IMG/VR virus record: IMGVR_UViG_3300031787_001038
Coordinates: 1-20,376 of that record
Direction: 5' to 3' (one strand)
Length of the DNA stretch: 20,376 bases
Source of the DNA: a virus
The notes under the pieces were generated by a model, which had not been told where the DNA came from, searched no databases, and saw only the letters and a list, made by a program, of their open reading frames with translations. The translations under genes were made by a program, and so were the position numbers. Shown piece after piece: positions 19,883 to 20,376 of the stretch (positions are counted from its first letter, which is position 1; every line of letters starts with the position of its first letter).

Positions 19883-20133
19883 CGCTTCGCCTTCTTCTTC
19901 TTCTTTTTCTTCTTCTTCTTGGGTGGGCTCTTCTTGGGTGGAGGAGGAGCGGCAGCCACGGCCGGAACCTCATTCGGTAACTGGGCTCGCTTGAATGGGT
20001 TGGCGACCGGCTCCCTGATGATGACGGCACATGGAGTCTTGCTCGCCAGTGTCACCCTCAGCACATGCGACTCATCGATGTGCGACACGCAAGACGCGCC
20101 TGAGAGGAAGACAACGGCGAGGATCTTGCTCAC
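19879..20133 (-). CDS. Small exported-looking protein ending in a ten-lysine run
   Basis: The protein is 84 residues from GTG 20133, in a GTGA overlap with the upstream stop and with GGAG close by. The first 15 residues (SKILAVVFLSGASC) look like a short signal peptide with a possible but imperfect lipobox at Cys15 (SGASC). The middle is beta-like (HVLRVTLASKTPCAVIIREPV). The C-terminal third is low-complexity: PAVAAAPPPPKKSPP then ten lysines and AKR. The family is not recognisable. Proline- and lysine-rich small lipoproteins can act as outer-membrane spanins, but this gene is far from the lysis cassette and on the other strand. DNA or RNA contact by the lysine tail is another option. Function is unknown. 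Confidence 0.55.
   Translation of the reverse strand: MSKILAVVFLSGASCVSHIDESHVLRVTLASKTPCAVIIREPVANPFKRAQLPNEVPAVAAAPPPPKKSPPKKKKKKKKKKAKR
19890..19920. repeat. CTT/CTTT pyrimidine tract (lysine codon run on minus strand)
   Basis: A 31-nt uninterrupted pyrimidine tract on the plus strand made of CTT units with one TTT. On the minus strand it encodes ten consecutive lysines as AAG codons with one AAA. Such a triplet tract can change length by slippage without breaking the frame, so lysine number may vary among relatives. Confidence 0.75.
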
Positions 20134-20376
20134 TCCGACTCATCCTTCTGGTCAACCACTTGCTGCATGGTGGGGGCAGCCACCTTGGGCTCGTCGCCCA
20201 GAATGTCTGCAAGCTCGGTGTCACGGATTTTAGCGCGATCCCTGATCCACACCTTGGTCGTTTCAAGGTCGCGGATGTGAGCATCAAGCCGTTCGACAAG
20301 CTGCTCGGCCATCTGGTTGCCAGCATCCTTCTCCGCTTTCACCTTGGTGAAAAGCTTGGTGATGAATGTGGTGATG
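20130..20376 (-). CDS. Helical/coiled-coil hypothetical protein (partial, start outside window)
   Basis: The frame is open from the window edge to TGA at 20130-20132, so the gene starts beyond 20376; a GTG at 20342 is an internal codon rather than a needed start. The visible part begins ITTFITKLFTKVKAEKD, continues as a charged helix (QMAEQLVERLDAHIRDLETTKVWIRDRAKIRDTELADIL) and ends PTMQQVVDQKDESE. The pattern is an amphipathic or coiled-coil helix and no family is recognised. It overlaps the next gene by GTGA and so belongs to the same operon. Confidence 0.65.
   Translation of the reverse strand, partial: ITTFITKLFTKVKAEKDAGNQMAEQLVERLDAHIRDLETTKVWIRDRAKIRDTELADILGDEPKVAAPTMQQVVDQKDESE

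Overview
The window is a phage or prophage late region, about 60% GC by eye, packed with short stop/start overlaps (ATGA, TAATG, GTGA, TTGA). The tail genes (DUF3168 tail terminator, GTA gp10-like chaperone, DUF2460, DUF2163/BR0599, GTA gp15-like hub) resemble those of the alphaproteobacterial gene transfer agent and of long-tailed siphophages of Rhizobiales and Rhodobacterales. A siphophage of an alphaproteobacterium is therefore the best reading. No integrase, terminase, portal or capsid gene is inside the window. I see no tRNA, rRNA, CRISPR array or insertion sequence.

Plus strand, 1-2954: five overlapping glycan-type genes: two tandem DUF115/Maf-like paralogues (the first cut by the window edge), two GT-A glycosyltransferases with DxD motifs, and an FkbM-family methyltransferase. 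They sit directly upstream of, and in line with, the head-tail connector genes, which suggests a virion- or receptor-glycan modification module expressed with the late genes. Plus strand, 2960-15358: head-tail adaptor, HK97 gp10-like protein, DUF3168 tail terminator, a 113-nt structured leader, major tail protein, tail assembly chaperone pair with a good -1 slippery site (AAACCCT), a 1370-residue tape measure, Dit-like DUF2460 protein, an Fe-S-type DUF2163/BR0599 hub protein, a large 1178-residue hub/receptor-binding protein and a small tail-tip/fibre protein.

A candidate terminator (15405-15422) separates the tail genes from a lysis region (15458-17298). That region holds a membrane-anchored coiled-coil protein, an endolysin with a Pro/Ala linker and C-terminal transmembrane anchor, a two-helix holin candidate, a 32-residue one-helix membrane protein not previously delimited, and a further two-helix membrane protein.

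From about 17300 the genes converge. The minus strand (20376 down to 17407) carries ten compact small genes, mostly of unknown function: a zinc-knuckle protein, a DUF551-like protein, a DUF7694-like protein, a MarR-type winged-helix regulator with a candidate operator just upstream, a 54-residue gene, and a small exported-looking protein ending in a ten-lysine run. They look like an early or accessory operon read toward the lysis genes.
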